Assembly: GCA_013322215.1 (NCBI GenBank)
Contig: JAAMEZ010000036.1
Span: 434,001-498,000, forward strand
Reading direction: 5' to 3'
Source of the DNA: Martinezella rhizogenes
GTDB lineage: Bacteria > Pseudomonadota > Alphaproteobacteria > Rhizobiales > Rhizobiaceae
DNA length: 64,000 bases
Part shown: in pieces, positions 1-8,369 of the stretch
Numbering within the stretch: position 1 is the stretch's first letter
Layout: every line of letters begins with the position of its first letter
Made by a program: the position numbers and the translations under genes
Notes under the pieces: generated by a model
Told to the model about the DNA's origin: nothing
Seen by the model: the letters and a program-made list of their open reading frames with translations, nothing else
The model's database searches: none

Positions 1-251
1 ATTTCCTTGTCCTGCCACAGCGCCTCATTCATCTGACAATAGACTGTGCCATCCTCCGGGAAATAGGCCTTCCTCATAGGGCTGCGCGGCTGCAGGAAAC
101 GGCCGGCATGATAGGAGGTCGCAAGACTGATCGTATTCAGACCTGCGCGATCGCGCAGATCGGCAAACAGACCCGTGATCCCTTGTTCCTGAACATCCCA
201 GGGATAGGTCCACATGGAGAGATGTCTGGGCTGGAGCGTCATATCCGACAT
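1..251 (-). CDS. Unidentified protein, N-terminal part, cut by the window edge
   Basis: The reading frame is open from an ATG at 251 to the left edge, giving about 83 N-terminal residues and no stop. The start (M-S-D-M-T-L) follows the amidohydrolase stop by one base, so this is the last visible gene of the sugar-transport operon. Visible features are an early aromatic stretch (MWTYPWDV) and the phrase TISLATSYHAGRFLQP, which reads like the first strand and loop of a TIM-barrel enzyme. I do not recognise the family. From its position it probably acts on the imported compound or a derivative, which is inference only. Confidence 0.6.
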   Translation of the reverse strand, partial: MSDMTLQPRHLSMWTYPWDVQEQGITGLFADLRDRAGLNTISLATSYHAGRFLQPRSPMRKAYFPEDGTVYCQMNEALWQDKE

Positions 252-252
252 T

Positions 253-1197
253 CTAATCTCCGCTTGTGTCGTCCGGCTCTAGCCCGAGACGGTAGGTAAG
301 ATTTGCCGTGGTGAAGAAAAGGTCGCCCTGTTCCTCGCTGCTCAACGCTGCCGCCACGGTTCGGAAAACATCATAGACCTCGCCGAAGGAGGCATGCAGC
401 CCGGCAACGGGAAAATCGCTGGCAAACATCGCCCGCTTGGTACCGAAGCATTCGAGGCAGTGCTCGATGACCGGCTGCAGGCTTTCCAGTGTCCATTGCG
501 GATCATAGGCGACGAGATCGGAAATCTTGATCCGGACATTGTCCGCCCGCGACAGCTCCCGCAACCCTTCCCGCCAGGCCGCCATCCCCTCGAGACTGCG
601 ATCGGCCGGGCTGCCGCAATGATTGACGACGAACATCATGTCGGGAAAATCCGCGACCAGCCGGACGGCCTCGTCGAACTGCCAGGGAAACAACATCAAA
701 TCGAAGACGAGCCCAAGCCGCCCGGCATGTCGCAGCCCCAAGCGCCAGCGATCGTCCTGCATCAGCCCCTTCGTCTTGGCAAAGCTCTTGGCCGGCTCCG
801 GATGCCAGCTGACGATGTCGCGCAACCCGACGACGCGAGCATTTGCCGCCTCGGCCTCGATCCGGGACGCGGCGTCGGGGCTATCCAGCGGAACGCGGAC
901 GATGTAGCGGCGGGCAACTTCACCTGCCTTGTCGAGCGTATCGAGCCAGGCCGTTTCCTCGGCCAGATGTGCTTGCGACCAGCCGGCCTCGACATGAACC
1001 GTGGCAACGATATTCTGTCCCCTGGCATCGGCTAGGTAATCCGTAGCACCATAATTGCGACGGATGGGTTCGATGCTGCCGAAGACCATTTCATCATCGG
1101 CATCGCTCTTTCGGCGGAGCCAGGGATGACGATCGAGAGACAGATCCCATAGGTGATGATGAGGATCGATAACCGGGCCCGCGTAACGCGGGCTCAT
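253..1197 (-). CDS. Amidohydrolase-2 family hydrolase, probable sugar lactonase
   Basis: A 314-residue metal-dependent TIM-barrel hydrolase of the amidohydrolase-2 family (PF04909), which contains L-fuconolactonase, L-rhamnono-lactonase and 2-pyrone-4,6-dicarboxylate lactonase. The start ATG at 1197 overlaps the stop of the upstream permease (ATGA). The family metal signature DxHxH is visible as D11-P-H13-H-H15, a VVNHCG histidine sits mid-protein, and the C-terminal catalytic-type aspartate is in FASDFP (about D261). Coupling to a ribose-type importer suggests hydrolysis of a sugar lactone, placing import and the first catabolic steps in one operon. The precise substrate cannot be read from the sequence. 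An upstream in-frame extension to 1266 is rejected because it would lie inside the permease gene. Confidence 0.85.
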   Translation of the reverse strand: MSPRYAGPVIDPHHHLWDLSLDRHPWLRRKSDADDEMVFGSIEPIRRNYGATDYLADARGQNIVATVHVEAGWSQAHLAEETAWLDTLDKAGEVARRYIVRVPLDSPDAASRIEAEAANARVVGLRDIVSWHPEPAKSFAKTKGLMQDDRWRLGLRHAGRLGLVFDLMLFPWQFDEAVRLVADFPDMMFVVNHCGSPADRSLEGMAAWREGLRELSRADNVRIKISDLVAYDPQWTLESLQPVIEHCLECFGTKRAMFASDFPVAGLHASFGEVYDVFRTVAAALSSEEQGDLFFTTANLTYRLGLEPDDTSGD

Positions 1198-2147
1198 CGT
1201 CGCGCTTCCCGGCCGGAAATCAGCAGCAGCGCCAGAATGAGCGATCCGAACATGATCGAACGCCATCCGGCCGATGCATTGACGACCGTGATGAGGGCCG
1301 TCGTCGTCACCAGCAAGATTGCGCCTGGAACGGTACCGGCATAGGTGCCGCGTCCGCCGAGAATGGAGGTGCCTCCAAGAACGACGGCCGCGATGGATGT
1401 CAGGAGATAGGGATCACCGATCCCGACATAACCCTGTCTGTTCATGCCCAGGACCAGCATGCCGGCAAGACCTGCGAAGAAGCCCGACAGCCCGTAGAGA
1501 ATGAGGGTATTGCGGATCACGCTGACACCGGACAATCGTGCCGCAACCACATTGGCGCCAAGCGCCAGAAAGCGCGCGCCCATCGGCGTTCGATGCAGCA
1601 ACATCAGAACGACGGCGGAGACGAACACCCAGAGAATGATACCCGCGGGAATGCCGAAGGGACGCGCCGAGCCCAGCCAGATGACGGCGGCATTCGTGAC
1701 AGAAACTGCGCTGCCGCCGGCGACGATCACGAGCAGCCCCTGCAGAAAGGTCGCCATCGCCAGGGTCATGATGATCGGCGGCACGCGCAGGAAGGCAGCG
1801 CCGGCGCCGTTGAGCACGCCGATCACCGTCGCAAGCATCAATGACAGGACGATACCGACAAGGCCGGTCGGATCCCAGCCCGGCGAAATCAGCGGCAGCA
1901 TGATCGCGGTCACGGTAGTGACCGCGCCGACCGACAGGTCGATCCCGCCCATGACGATCACCAGTGTCTGGCCAGCGGCGACAATGCCGATGACGGCGGA
2001 AAGTTCGAGAATATATCGCAGGTGCCCATAGGCGCCGAAGCCACGCAAGGTAAGGCCCGCGATCACCCAGACGATAGCGACCAGGATTAGCGTCAGCAGC
2101 GGCGGATGGCGCAGCAGCAATTTCAAACGGGAGGAGATAGCGCTCAT
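1194..2147 (-). CDS. Sugar ABC transporter permease (RbsC-like), second copy
   Basis: A 317-residue inner-membrane permease of the ribose/xylose/galactoside importer family. Hydrophobic segments run through nearly the whole protein. The family's periplasmic-loop phrase GIDLSVGA is seen near residue 70 and the C-terminal GGTSILGGRGT near residue 255. The start at 2147 overlaps the stop of the preceding permease by ATGA, so translation is probably coupled. With its neighbour it would form a heterodimeric channel served by the fused ATPase at 3106-4614. The frame remains open upstream to 3290, but that part is the shadow of the first permease and was excluded. Confidence 0.92.
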   Translation of the reverse strand: MSAISSRLKLLLRHPPLLTLILVAIVWVIAGLTLRGFGAYGHLRYILELSAVIGIVAAGQTLVIVMGGIDLSVGAVTTVTAIMLPLISPGWDPTGLVGIVLSLMLATVIGVLNGAGAAFLRVPPIIMTLAMATFLQGLLVIVAGGSAVSVTNAAVIWLGSARPFGIPAGIILWVFVSAVVLMLLHRTPMGARFLALGANVVAARLSGVSVIRNTLILYGLSGFFAGLAGMLVLGMNRQGYVGIGDPYLLTSIAAVVLGGTSILGGRGTYAGTVPGAILLVTTTALITVVNASAGWRSIMFGSLILALLLISGREARR

Positions 2148-3109
2148 TTCACCCTCCAGCGCTGCGACAGTTCGGGGATGGCAACGGCTCCGACGATGAT
2201 CAGCCCCTGCGCCACATATTGTGCAACCGGCGGGAAGCCGAGGAAGAACATCACATTGATCATGACGGACAGTAACAGGCTGCCGCAGATCGCGCCGCGC
2301 ATCGTGCCTTTGCCGCCGAGAAAGCCGACGCCGCCCAAGACGGCACCGGCGATCGAATTGAGGGTAAAGGGATTGCCGATGACCGGATCTCCCGAACCCG
2401 TCTGAGCCGCGACGAACAGGCCGGCGAGCGTGGCCAACAGGCCGGAGATCGCAAAAGCCGTCACTTTCATCACTTCGACGGGCACGCCGGATCGGAAGGC
2501 GCCGACCGGATTTTCGCCGGCCGCATAAATGCCGAGCCCGGCCGGCGTCGCCAAAAGAAGCTTCCATCCGATCAGCGTGGCGACGAGTAGTCCGAAAGCA
2601 AAAGGCCTGTCGCCTGCCAGCAGATCCGAAAACCAATCCGGAATGAACCCGCCGGGACGCGGCAGGATCAACAGGGCGATGCCGCCGATGATGAAAGAGC
2701 CCGCCAGGGTGACGATGATTGCCGGAAGCCTGAGATAGGCGACGATAATGCCGATCAACGCACCGATCAGCAGCCCTGCCGCCGCAACGATCGCAATGCC
2801 GCCGACCGCAGCAATAGCGTCGCCGCCCATCATCGTTGCCGCGATGACAGCCCCCAGGCTGACCAGTGGACCAATCGCCAGGGTAATACCGCCATTCAGC
2901 ATCAGAAGCGTCTGCGCCATCGTGACGAGGGCGAGCGGAAACCAGTTCTGGGTGAATTTCGAAAATCCGCCAAGGCCGAAGATGCCGGGAAACAGCCAGG
3001 CATACAGGAGTAGGAAGGCCGCGACGACGATGTAGAGGCCGCCGATGCCGCGGTTCCGCTGGCGCTGAATGCTCCAGTAAAGCCGCGAAGATATGAATCC
3101 CGCCGTCAT
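2144..3109 (-). CDS. Sugar ABC transporter permease (RbsC-like), first copy
   Basis: A 321-residue inner-membrane protein of the same RbsC/BPD_transp_2 family as the next gene. It carries the diagnostic GGITLAIGPLVS loop (equivalent to GGIDLSVG) near residue 75 and the C-terminal GGVGFLGGKGT. The two permeases are clearly different in sequence, so the importer probably uses a heterodimeric channel; many E. coli-type systems use a homodimer. The start at 3109 overlaps the ATPase stop by ATGA. Confidence 0.92.
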   Translation of the reverse strand: MTAGFISSRLYWSIQRQRNRGIGGLYIVVAAFLLLYAWLFPGIFGLGGFSKFTQNWFPLALVTMAQTLLMLNGGITLAIGPLVSLGAVIAATMMGGDAIAAVGGIAIVAAAGLLIGALIGIIVAYLRLPAIIVTLAGSFIIGGIALLILPRPGGFIPDWFSDLLAGDRPFAFGLLVATLIGWKLLLATPAGLGIYAAGENPVGAFRSGVPVEVMKVTAFAISGLLATLAGLFVAAQTGSGDPVIGNPFTLNSIAGAVLGGVGFLGGKGTMRGAICGSLLLSVMINVMFFLGFPPVAQYVAQGLIIVGAVAIPELSQRWRVK

Positions 3110-4614
3110 GCGGCAACTCCTCTTTCAGATACGCCCATGGCTGCGCCGACGATGGCCTCCTCGGAAATCGCCTCCCGCTCCAGCAAGGCGACATTCCGGC
3201 CTTCATTGAAAACGATGACCCGGTCACAGAGATGGACCAGCTCGGGCGTGTCCGAGGAGAGCAGAATGACGAGCTTTCCCTCCGCCGCAAAGGCGCGCAG
3301 CATGAGATAGATTTCCCGCTTCGTCTCGATATCGACGCCGCGGGTGGGGTCGTTCAGCAACAGGACGGACGGCGATCGCGGCAGCCATTTGGCAAGGGCG
3401 ACCTTCTGCTGGTTTCCCCCCGACAACGCCTGGACCGGTCGCTGCGTATCGCCGCGAATGGTCAACCGCGCAGCAAGATCGGAAACAAGACTGCGTTCGG
3501 CCGAACGGTCACGCAAGAACCTGCGGGCCAAATGACCAATGTTCGGCAAAACCAAGTTCGACGCGATCGAATGCGGCAGGATCAGTCCTTCTCGCTTTCG
3601 ATCCGCCGGAACATAGGCCAACCCCGCCGCATTGGCAGATCCGACATCCGCAAACAGGCTGTCGTGCCCGCAAATGCTTGCGTTCAATGCCGAGGCCGGC
3701 AGGGCGCCATATAATCCCAGCAGAAAGTCTTCCTGACCCTGGCCAACGAGGCCGCCGATACCGACCACTTCCCCGGCCCGTGCCGAGAAATTCACCCCGC
3801 GGACCATTCCCGCTGAAAAGCCGCTGACATTGATGAACTCTCTCCCGGATGTCGTGGGCGCCCATGCCGGAAAAAGATCGCCGGCATCTCGCCCGACCAT
3901 CAACCGCACAAGACCCTCCGCATCGACATCCGCAAGCGGCTGGTCCGCAGTCACGACCCCATCCTTGAGGATCGTCACATGGGAGCAGAGTGCACGCACT
4001 TCGTTCAAGCGATGGGATATGAACAGAAGAGCGACGCCTTGATCGCGCAGTCGCATCATCAGCGACGATAGAATGCCGGCCTCGTGAGCGGAAAGCGACG
4101 ATGTCGGCTCATCGAGGATCAACACCTTCGGCTTGCGAAACAGCGCCTTGGCGATCTCCACCAGCTGACGCCGACCGAGCGAGAGATCGCCGACCGGCGT
4201 ATCGAGATCGTCCTCCAGCCCGACGAGCTCACAAACACCACGCGCCTGTTCGTGGAGCGCACGATAATCGACAAAGCCGAAGCGCCGGGGATAGGCACCC
4301 AGCCCAATATTCTCGGCGATCGACAATTCCTGCATGAGGCTGAGCTCTTGCTGGACAACCGCAATTCCGGCCTCACGCGCATCGGCGGGGGAGAACCGGG
4401 ATACTTCCCGGCCATCAAGCAATATTTGGCCGCTGTCCGGCACCAGCGTGCCGGACAGAAGATTGATCAGGGTCGACTTGCCTGCCCCGTTTTCACCAAG
4501 CAAGGCGTGGATGCGTCCCGGCTGCAGCGTGATATCCACGCCCTTAAGCACGGAATTGCCGAAAAAGCCCTTGAAGACCTGCCTTGCCTGCAGCAGGGGC
4601 GGACGATCGATCAT
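3106..4614 (-). CDS. Sugar ABC transporter ATP-binding protein, two fused domains (RbsA/MglA-like)
   Basis: A 502-residue cytoplasmic ATPase with two tandem ABC domains, the normal length for RbsA/XylG/MglA. Domain 1 has Walker A GENGAGKST near residues 40-48, the signature LSLGRRQ and Walker B LILDEPTSSL. Domain 2 has the degenerate Walker A typical of this family (GLVGQGQED), the signature LSGGNQQK and a DPTRGVD Walker B. It energises the two RbsC-like permeases encoded directly downstream. The binding protein gene ends 30 bases upstream. The ATG at 4614 has an AAGG at suitable distance. Confidence 0.94.
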   Translation of the reverse strand: MIDRPPLLQARQVFKGFFGNSVLKGVDITLQPGRIHALLGENGAGKSTLINLLSGTLVPDSGQILLDGREVSRFSPADAREAGIAVVQQELSLMQELSIAENIGLGAYPRRFGFVDYRALHEQARGVCELVGLEDDLDTPVGDLSLGRRQLVEIAKALFRKPKVLILDEPTSSLSAHEAGILSSLMMRLRDQGVALLFISHRLNEVRALCSHVTILKDGVVTADQPLADVDAEGLVRLMVGRDAGDLFPAWAPTTSGREFINVSGFSAGMVRGVNFSARAGEVVGIGGLVGQGQEDFLLGLYGALPASALNASICGHDSLFADVGSANAAGLAYVPADRKREGLILPHSIASNLVLPNIGHLARRFLRDRSAERSLVSDLAARLTIRGDTQRPVQALSGGNQQKVALAKWLPRSPSVLLLNDPTRGVDIETKREIYLMLRAFAAEGKLVILLSSDTPELVHLCDRVIVFNEGRNVALLEREAISEEAIVGAAMGVSERGVAA

Positions 4615-4644
4615 GTTTTGAACCTTCGATGTATGCCAGCGATG

Positions 4645-5712
4645 TTACTGCGCCAGCAGCTTGTCGAAGAGAGCCCGATCATAGTCGGAATAGATGTAGC
4701 CGTCGGCCGGAAACTTGTCTGCGCGGGCGAGATAACCCTCGATATTGCTGTCATCGATAACCGGCAGCGGTACCTTGACGAAGTGCGGGACCGTCTTGCC
4801 CTGCAGCGCCTGGACGGCCGTGTACACGGAAAGGGCACCGAGCCAGTTCGGCTGCATTGTCGCCCAACCCTTCAATCCCTTCTGTTTCCACAACTCCAGG
4901 AATTGCCGGGCGTTTTCGCCGGTCGTCGGCACCGGATCGCGGCCTTGCCGATCGAAAGCAAGCACGGCGCCGGCGGAAAGCGCGCCACCCAGGGAAAGAA
5001 CGCCGTCGATCTCCGGATTGGCGAATAGAAGGCTGGTCATCGCCTCCTGGGCAGGCGCGACGTTATATTCGGTATTCGTCTCGGTGATGACCTGGAGGCC
5101 CTTGTTGGCATCGAGCACGGGCTGTGCGCCTTTGCGGCGATCATCGCTGACGGAAACGCCGGCCGGCCCATTCATGATGATGATCTTGCCCTTGCCATGC
5201 AGCTGATCAACCATCCATTGGGCAGCCTTCTGGCCCCATTCATTGGAATCAGTGTTGATCTTGGCCGTCAGATTGTCGGTATCAACCAGACTGTCGAAAT
5301 TGACGACGGCGATCCCCTTCGAGCATGCATCGGAAATGACACGATCGAGCGCGGTCGAAGAGCCCGCCTCAACGATGATCGCATCGACATTGGCATCGAT
5401 CATCGACTGGATCTGCTGGATCTGGGTTTGCGCATTGCCTTGCGCATCCGTAATTTTCAGATCCTTGACCAGGCCGTCTTTCTTCAGAGCGGCAACTTCG
5501 TCGGTAATGGTGCCCTCGGTCTGTTTCATCCAGGTCGGGACGGAGTAGATGTTGGCCCAGCCGATCGTATAGGGCGCCTTGCGATCACCCTTGATGCAGT
5601 TCGAGGCAGCCAATGCTGTGCTCGAAGTCGTTGCGAGCAGCAGCGCGGCAACGGCGATACCGCTGAGAAGCGACACATGCGGTTTCGAATTTTCCAGGAC
5701 ATTCAAATTCAT
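4645..5712 (-). CDS. Periplasmic sugar-binding protein (RbsB-like)
   Basis: A 355-residue substrate-binding protein of the periplasmic-binding-protein type 1 group used by ribose-like importers. The N-terminus has a positively charged start, a hydrophobic core (VAALLLATT) and an A-L-A-A cleavage region near residue 36, so it is exported. The mature protein carries typical phrases of the fold such as VDAIIVEAGSSTALD and IVNF-like VVNFDS. The ATG at 5712 has an AAGGGGAA ribosome site. It is the first gene of the minus-strand operon and faces the IclR gene across 267 bases. The ligand is unknown; the operon's lactonase-like enzyme points to a sugar or sugar acid. Confidence 0.92.
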   Translation of the reverse strand: MNLNVLENSKPHVSLLSGIAVAALLLATTSSTALAASNCIKGDRKAPYTIGWANIYSVPTWMKQTEGTITDEVAALKKDGLVKDLKITDAQGNAQTQIQQIQSMIDANVDAIIVEAGSSTALDRVISDACSKGIAVVNFDSLVDTDNLTAKINTDSNEWGQKAAQWMVDQLHGKGKIIIMNGPAGVSVSDDRRKGAQPVLDANKGLQVITETNTEYNVAPAQEAMTSLLFANPEIDGVLSLGGALSAGAVLAFDRQGRDPVPTTGENARQFLELWKQKGLKGWATMQPNWLGALSVYTAVQALQGKTVPHFVKVPLPVIDDSNIEGYLARADKFPADGYIYSDYDRALFDKLLAQ

Positions 5713-5759
5713 TGTGTTCCCCTTTTTTGGCAGTTCGGTCTTGCACTAAAGGTCTTTAT

Positions 5760-5802
5760 ATTTTGTCCAAAATAGCAGACATTAAGCTATAATACTGGAC
5801 AA
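5760..5802. promoter_or_regulatory. Candidate IclR operator between the sugar operon and the IclR gene
   Basis: Two features lie 48-90 bases upstream of the binding-protein start. The first is a perfect 6+6 dyad with a 2-base centre, ATTTTG-TC-CAAAAT (5760-5773). The second is a pair of inverted half-sites, TTGTCCA at 5763-5769 and TGGACAA at 5796-5802. IclR-family repressors bind short AT-rich dyads next to their own gene, so this is the best operator candidate here. Binding is inferred. Confidence 0.45.
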
Positions 5803-5979
5803 GGCACAGCTTAGGGTATTTTGTTGAGTTGACAAGAGCGACGACAAGCATTTTGCAGGACGGTAACGGCACGGCATCGGAGCGTTCATGCCTTACGGTT
5901 GACGATGCTTGGCCGGCCTCGACAATGGATTGCATGCGCCCGTCCGCAGCCACCTGCGAAAAGAACTGGAGAAACAAGG

Positions 5980-6795
5980 ATGGATGCCATAAACGACGAT
6001 GCGATCGCCAGGCGCGCACGGGGGCTTGATCGGGCCTTCGAGATCCTCGACTTCCTTCGCATGCATCGCGCGCCCTTAAAACCGAACGAGATCGCTACTC
6101 ATATCGGTGCACCGCGATCATCGGTCTACGAGTTGGTCAATGTGCTGCTGCGCAACGGCATTCTGGAATATACCGACAGCGAAAAACGCGTCTATCTCGG
6201 ACGCAAGCTGTATCTTCTTGGTGCGGCTTACGAGGATCAGTTCGATTTCATGGCCGAATGCGACAAGGTTCTTGAGCGTATCGCGACCGAAACACGCGAA
6301 ACGGCGCAATTCTGCATGCTAGACGGTAACAAATATACCGTCGTGCGGATGCGCGAGGGCGCCAGACCGTTTCGTATTTCTTCTGATGTCGGTCACCGTG
6401 TCCCGATACCCTGGACCGCGTCCGGGCGCCTGCTCGTCGCCCACATGAGCGATGATGAAATCATCGACTTTATTCCGAAAGAGGACTTCCTGCTGCCGAA
6501 TGCTCAGTGGCTGGAGCCGGCGGTTTTCATTCGCGAAGTACGAGAGGCGGAAGCAGCCGGTGAATTCACCTTCAATAGCATCGTCGACAGCTTCACCCAT
6601 TGTTTTGCCGTACCGATCAAGGATGACACTGGCCGCCATTCTGCGACGATCTGCCTTGTCGCACCAAGGGAAGACGGAATACGCAACCGCGCACATTATC
6701 TCGCTGTTCTGAAAGAACATGCCGAAGCCCTCGGCGCGCTGCAATTGTCAAGCCGCCGCTCGGCCGCAAACCACCCTGCGAGACCTGGCCCTTAA
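5980..6795 (+). CDS. IclR-family transcriptional regulator
   Basis: A 271-residue regulator with an N-terminal winged helix (about residues 10-70, including ALDRAFEILD-like GLDRAFEILDFL and the recognition helix APRSSVYELV) and a C-terminal IclR effector domain (about 85-260). The start was placed at the ATG at 5980 because GGAGA lies 7 bases upstream; a longer frame begins at 5899 without a good ribosome site. The gene is divergent from the sugar importer operon and almost certainly controls it, with the effector being the transported compound or a catabolite (inference). Confidence 0.88.
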   Translation: MDAINDDAIARRARGLDRAFEILDFLRMHRAPLKPNEIATHIGAPRSSVYELVNVLLRNGILEYTDSEKRVYLGRKLYLLGAAYEDQFDFMAECDKVLERIATETRETAQFCMLDGNKYTVVRMREGARPFRISSDVGHRVPIPWTASGRLLVAHMSDDEIIDFIPKEDFLLPNAQWLEPAVFIREVREAEAAGEFTFNSIVDSFTHCFAVPIKDDTGRHSATICLVAPREDGIRNRAHYLAVLKEHAEALGALQLSSRRSAANHPARPGP

Positions 6796-6921
6796 TAGAT
6801 TAGCGTTGCCGGCACTGTAAGAATGCGCGCCCGTTTCGGCAAGCTCGCCACACATGACGGCCGAATATCCGCCTTGTCAGTCTCGGGAAGACAGCAAGGA
6901 CTGCCTGTCTCTATCCCGCGG

Positions 6922-7392
6922 CTATGCATCTTCCCATTTGGAAAATGTCGCCGCCTGCCCGCGCAAATTACCGTCTCGGTCCACGAGCTGCCAGACAATG
7001 CCCTCCTCGATCCAGAAACGCCGTCCGGATTTCGCAATTCTCAGGCCGCGATAGTCAGAGATGAAGCCGTTGCGAGTCACCGCGTCCAGCAGCTGCTGAC
7101 GCTCCGCGCGATTGGGAAGCTCCGCCGAAAGCCGCGAGGGCAGCGTAACGAATTCGTCCCAAGGATATTCGAAGCAATTCTGGGCGGCTTTGTTGGCGTA
7201 GACGAAACGCGGATCGGCATCCCTGTTATGGGCAAGGACCACGAAAGGCGCCTCATTGTAGAGCCAATCTGGCCCTGCTTGCGGATTGGCGAGTGGAACG
7301 CCGACAATGCGTTGAAAACTGCCGGTCAGAAGTTCGAAAAAGGCATCATCAACCGATAAATCGACGGGATTGCTTTCAGGCCTGTCAGTCAT
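6922..7392 (-). CDS. MEKHLA-domain (PAS-like) protein
   Basis: A 156-residue soluble protein with the MEKHLA domain (PF08670), a PAS-like sensory fold. Characteristic stretches are VVLAHNRDADPRFVYANKAA, which matches the PAS phrase about a present but reduced state, and FEYPWDEFVTLPSRLSAE. The start at 7392 has GGGAAGAGAA at good distance; an upstream methionine at 7419 has none. It stands alone, convergent with the IclR gene and 169 bases downstream of phnX on the same strand. No output domain is present, so it is either a stand-alone sensor or a small enzyme-associated protein. Function unknown. Confidence 0.75.
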   Translation of the reverse strand: MTDRPESNPVDLSVDDAFFELLTGSFQRIVGVPLANPQAGPDWLYNEAPFVVLAHNRDADPRFVYANKAAQNCFEYPWDEFVTLPSRLSAELPNRAERQQLLDAVTRNGFISDYRGLRIAKSGRRFWIEEGIVWQLVDRDGNLRGQAATFSKWEDA

Positions 7393-7561
7393 CTGTTCTC
7401 TTCCCACCATTCCGGGCATCGACCGGGAGCGATACCTATCAAATTGCGTTGGAAATCAAAAGCAGGGCAAGCGGGAAGACGCGAATATCCAGCATCAACC
7501 TCCCCGCGAAGCCACAACTTCCCAGGCAGGCAATTGATAACAGCGCCAAACGTCAACCAAA

Positions 7562-8365
7562 TTACGGCCGCTCACCGGCCGCCAGGCGACGCTCGATGTC
7601 GTCGATGACAGGCACAAGATCGGCAACCGTGTCGATGATGTAATGCGCGCCCTGTGCCTTCAACACACCGGCGGCACGCTCGCGAACCTTGGCAAGCGCC
7701 TCCGGCGCCATGGCCGCGATCTCCTGCGGGGTGAGCCCTGCCTCGTTGCCGCTCAGCACAACGCCAACAGTCCAGCAGCCGGCCGCAACGCCTTCGTCGA
7801 TACCGACGCCGGTATCGTCGACCTTGACCACCGCCTGTGCCGGCCAGACATCGAGATCGAGAAAGCATTTGTACATGTTCATCGGCGTCGGGCGGCCATG
7901 CGGCAGGTCGCCGGCACAGACGAGGTTGTCGACCTCATAGCCCTGCTCTTTCGCAAGCGGCAAGACGCGCTCCATGATCGAGCGGGTATAGCCCGTCGTG
8001 GAACCGATCTTCATTCCACGCTGGCGGAGCGCACCAACGACGTCGGTCGTGCCGGGCACGAGATCGGCGAACTTGTGTACGACCTCTTCGTTCATCGGCA
8101 CGAAAACCTCGTAGACGGCGTCGACATCGGCTGAGGTCGGGGCCTTACCGTGACGCGCGAACCACAGTTCGCGGATGCGCGGCTGCTTCAACATGGCGTC
8201 GATATGATCCCACTTCGGCCGACCCATCGGCTCACGCGCTTCCGCGATGGTGACCTCGATGCCGAAGCGGCTGAAGGCTTCGACGAAAACGCCCATGGGC
8301 GCGAAGGACCCGAAATCGATGACCGTCCCGGCCCAATCGAAGACAACGGCTTTTAACTGGCTCAC
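7562..8365 (-). CDS. phnX: Phosphonoacetaldehyde hydrolase (phosphonatase)
   Basis: A 267-residue HAD-superfamily enzyme that cleaves the C-P bond of phosphonoacetaldehyde to acetaldehyde and phosphate in the cytoplasm. The nucleophile motif is D10-W-A-G-T and the cap-domain lysine that forms the Schiff base is in MGRPK51WDH, so this is true PhnX and not the lysine-lacking relatives. STTGYTRSIM and KVDDTGVGIDEG follow in the expected places. The start is a GTG at 8365, with GGGAG upstream and only 4 bases after the stop of the oxidoreductase; the longer frame to 8446 would lie inside that gene. It forms an operon with the FAD enzyme. Confidence 0.93.
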   Translation of the reverse strand: MSQLKAVVFDWAGTVIDFGSFAPMGVFVEAFSRFGIEVTIAEAREPMGRPKWDHIDAMLKQPRIRELWFARHGKAPTSADVDAVYEVFVPMNEEVVHKFADLVPGTTDVVGALRQRGMKIGSTTGYTRSIMERVLPLAKEQGYEVDNLVCAGDLPHGRPTPMNMYKCFLDLDVWPAQAVVKVDDTGVGIDEGVAAGCWTVGVVLSGNEAGLTPQEIAAMAPEALAKVRERAAGVLKAQGAHYIIDTVADLVPVIDDIERRLAAGERP

Positions 8366-8369
8366 TGGT

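Noticed and set aside
1194..3290. 698-residue frame suggesting a fused permease
   Set aside because: Only the part from 2147 downward has permease sequence. The upstream half is a shadow of the other permease, whose own stop overlaps the ATG at 2147.
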